Source: an uncultured Bacilli bacterium (lineage in GTDB: Bacteria > Bacillota_I > Bacilli_A > RF39 > UBA660). Taken from it: 7,066 nucleotides of DNA. Positions 5,949-7,066 of this stretch are shown in pieces. The DNA lies in NCBI GenBank assembly GCA_947585065.1, contig CANPWX010000058.1, positions 1 through 7,066 of the forward strand. Direction: 5' to 3'. The notes beneath the pieces are model-generated. The model had not been told where the DNA came from and searched no databases. It worked only from the letters and a program-made list of their open reading frames with translations. Within the stretch, counting starts at the first letter, position 1. Each line of letters opens with the position of its first letter. The position numbers and the translations under genes were made by a program.

Positions 5949-7066
5949 GAATCAATATGGTGATGAAGCGATTCAAGTTTTGGAAGGCTTAGAAGCTGTT
6001 AGAAAACGACCTGGAATGTATATCGGTAATACGAATGAGGCTGGACTTCATCATTTGGTTTGGGAAATTGTGGATAATGCTGTTGATGAAGCATTAGCTG
6101 GATATTGTGATGATATTGAAGTGGAAATTGATAAAGGAAATGTTATTACTGTTAAAGATGATGGTCGTGGAATGCCGACTGGTACTAATGCTAAAACTGG
6201 GTTGTCGACAATTGAAACTATTTTTACGGTACTTCATGCTGGTGGTAAGTTTGGTGGAGGCGGATATAAAGTTTCTGGTGGACTTCATGGAGTTGGTGCT
6301 AGTGTCGTAAATGCTTTATCGGATTGGTTAGAGGTTCGGGTTTATCGTGATGGAAATGTTTATATGATGCGTTTTGAAAATGGTGGTAAACCTGTTGAAC
6401 CTTTAAAAATTATTGATCATTGTAGTATGGAACGAACTGGTACGACTGTTACTTTCCATGCGGACCCAACGATGTTTGAAACTACTATTTATAATTGGGA
6501 TATTTTATATAAAAGATTACAAGAAATGGCTTTTTTAAATAAAGGTGTACGGATTACTTTGATTGATCATCGGGAAGATGAGAAAAAAGAAATATTTCAT
6601 TATAATGGTGGTATTATTGAATATGTTAATATGCTTAATAAAAATAAAACTCCTTTATTTTCTGATGTTGTGTATGTAGAGGGTAGAGAAGATGATATAT
6701 TAATTGAAGTTGCTATGCAATATAATGATACTTATAATCCTCAAATTTATTCCTTTACTAATAATATCCATACTACAGAAGGTGGAACGCATGAGGATGG
6801 TGTAAAACAAGCTTTAACTCGAGTGATTAATAATTATGCGAAAAACGCTAAAATTTTAAAAGAAAATGATGAAAGTTTAACTGGTGAAGATGTTCGAGAA
6901 GGAGTTGTTATGATTATTTCTTGTAAACATCCAAATCCTCAGTTTGAAGGGCAAACAAAGACAAAACTTGGTAATAGTGAAGTAAGAAAGATTGCTAGTG
7001 ATGTTTTTGGAAATGGTTTTGAACGATTTTTAATGGAAAATCCTGAAGCAGCACGACTTATTATTG
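5932..7066 (+). CDS. gyrB: DNA gyrase subunit B, 5' part (cut by right edge)
   Basis: GyrB is the ATPase subunit of DNA gyrase, which with GyrA introduces negative supercoils. The frame is open from ATG 5932 to the window end, giving about 378 of an expected 630-650 residues. The GHKL ATPase domain is complete: LEAVRKRPGMYIG at the N-terminus, E45 and N49 in EIVDNAVDEA, DDGRGMPTG at 76-84, and the G-rich lid GGKFGGGGYKVSGGLHGVG. The transducer domain follows with the conserved QTKTKLG at 341-347, including the lysine that contacts ATP phosphate in this family. The Toprim and tail domains lie beyond the window. ParE is less likely, since the gene directly follows recF as gyrB does in Firmicutes. 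No separate promoter is visible; expression probably depends on recF. Confidence 0.98.
   Translation, partial: MKEENKNQYGDEAIQVLEGLEAVRKRPGMYIGNTNEAGLHHLVWEIVDNAVDEALAGYCDDIEVEIDKGNVITVKDDGRGMPTGTNAKTGLSTIETIFTVLHAGGKFGGGGYKVSGGLHGVGASVVNALSDWLEVRVYRDGNVYMMRFENGGKPVEPLKIIDHCSMERTGTTVTFHADPTMFETTIYNWDILYKRLQEMAFLNKGVRITLIDHREDEKKEIFHYNGGIIEYVNMLNKNKTPLFSDVVYVEGREDDILIEVAMQYNDTYNPQIYSFTNNIHTTEGGTHEDGVKQALTRVINNYAKNAKILKENDESLTGEDVREGVVMIISCKHPNPQFEGQTKTKLGNSEVRKIASDVFGNGFERFLMENPEAARLII

Noticed and set aside
6069..6077. Perfect DnaA box TGTGGATAA inside gyrB
   Set aside because: It encodes the invariant IVDN of the ATPase domain, so the protein sequence explains it; it is isolated and far from the other boxes.
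6094..6310. Small frames on both strands within gyrB
   Set aside because: They overlap highly conserved gyrB coding sequence (VKDDGRGM to GGLHGVG) and are shadows of it.
1..7066. Mycoplasma genetic code, CRISPR array, tRNA/rRNA genes, insertion sequences
   Set aside because: Trp codons are TGG and no in-frame TGA occurs; no spaced direct repeats, cloverleaf-like tRNA sequence, rRNA motifs or transposase motifs were seen.

Overview
The window is the replication-origin neighbourhood of a very AT-rich, low-GC Gram-positive bacterium. Gene order (dnaA, dnaN, an extra gene, recF, gyrB, all rightward), Shine-Dalgarno sites such as GGAGG and AAGGGG, and a ComK-family gene point to class Bacilli. 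An uncultured gut lineage is plausible but inferred. Tryptophan is written TGG, no reading frame has an internal TGA, and stops are TAA or TAG, so nothing suggests the Mycoplasma code.

Layout. (1) Positions 2-1102: the 3' part of a large gene, open at the left edge, for a probable secreted or surface protein, followed by a short hairpin terminator. (2) 1103-1420: a gene-free origin segment with at least seven DnaA-box-like 9-mers and the dnaA promoter. (3) 1421-2833: dnaA, whose linker-coding part itself carries three more DnaA boxes. (4) 2834-2985: the second origin segment, with DnaA boxes that end in a tandem pair, an NTA trinucleotide run resembling the DnaA-trio, and an AT-rich presumed unwinding element. 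(5) 2986-4104: dnaN, then a strong terminator. (6) 4105-4291: a gap holding a perfect 7-bp inverted repeat that includes a Spo0A-box-like 9-mer. (7) 4292-4770: a comK homologue split by one -1 frameshift, sitting where the small S4-domain gene yaaA often lies in Firmicutes. (8) 4839-5948: recF, whose promoter lies inside the 3' end of the comK frame. (9) 5932-7066: gyrB, overlapping recF by 17 nt and cut by the right edge.

Function. DnaA would bind boxes on both sides of and inside its own gene and open the AT-rich element before dnaN. DnaN is the replication clamp, RecF loads RecA at gaps, and GyrB powers negative supercoiling. The broken or recoded ComK homologue, a master activator of competence in its family, is the least expected part and the best candidate for follow-up.
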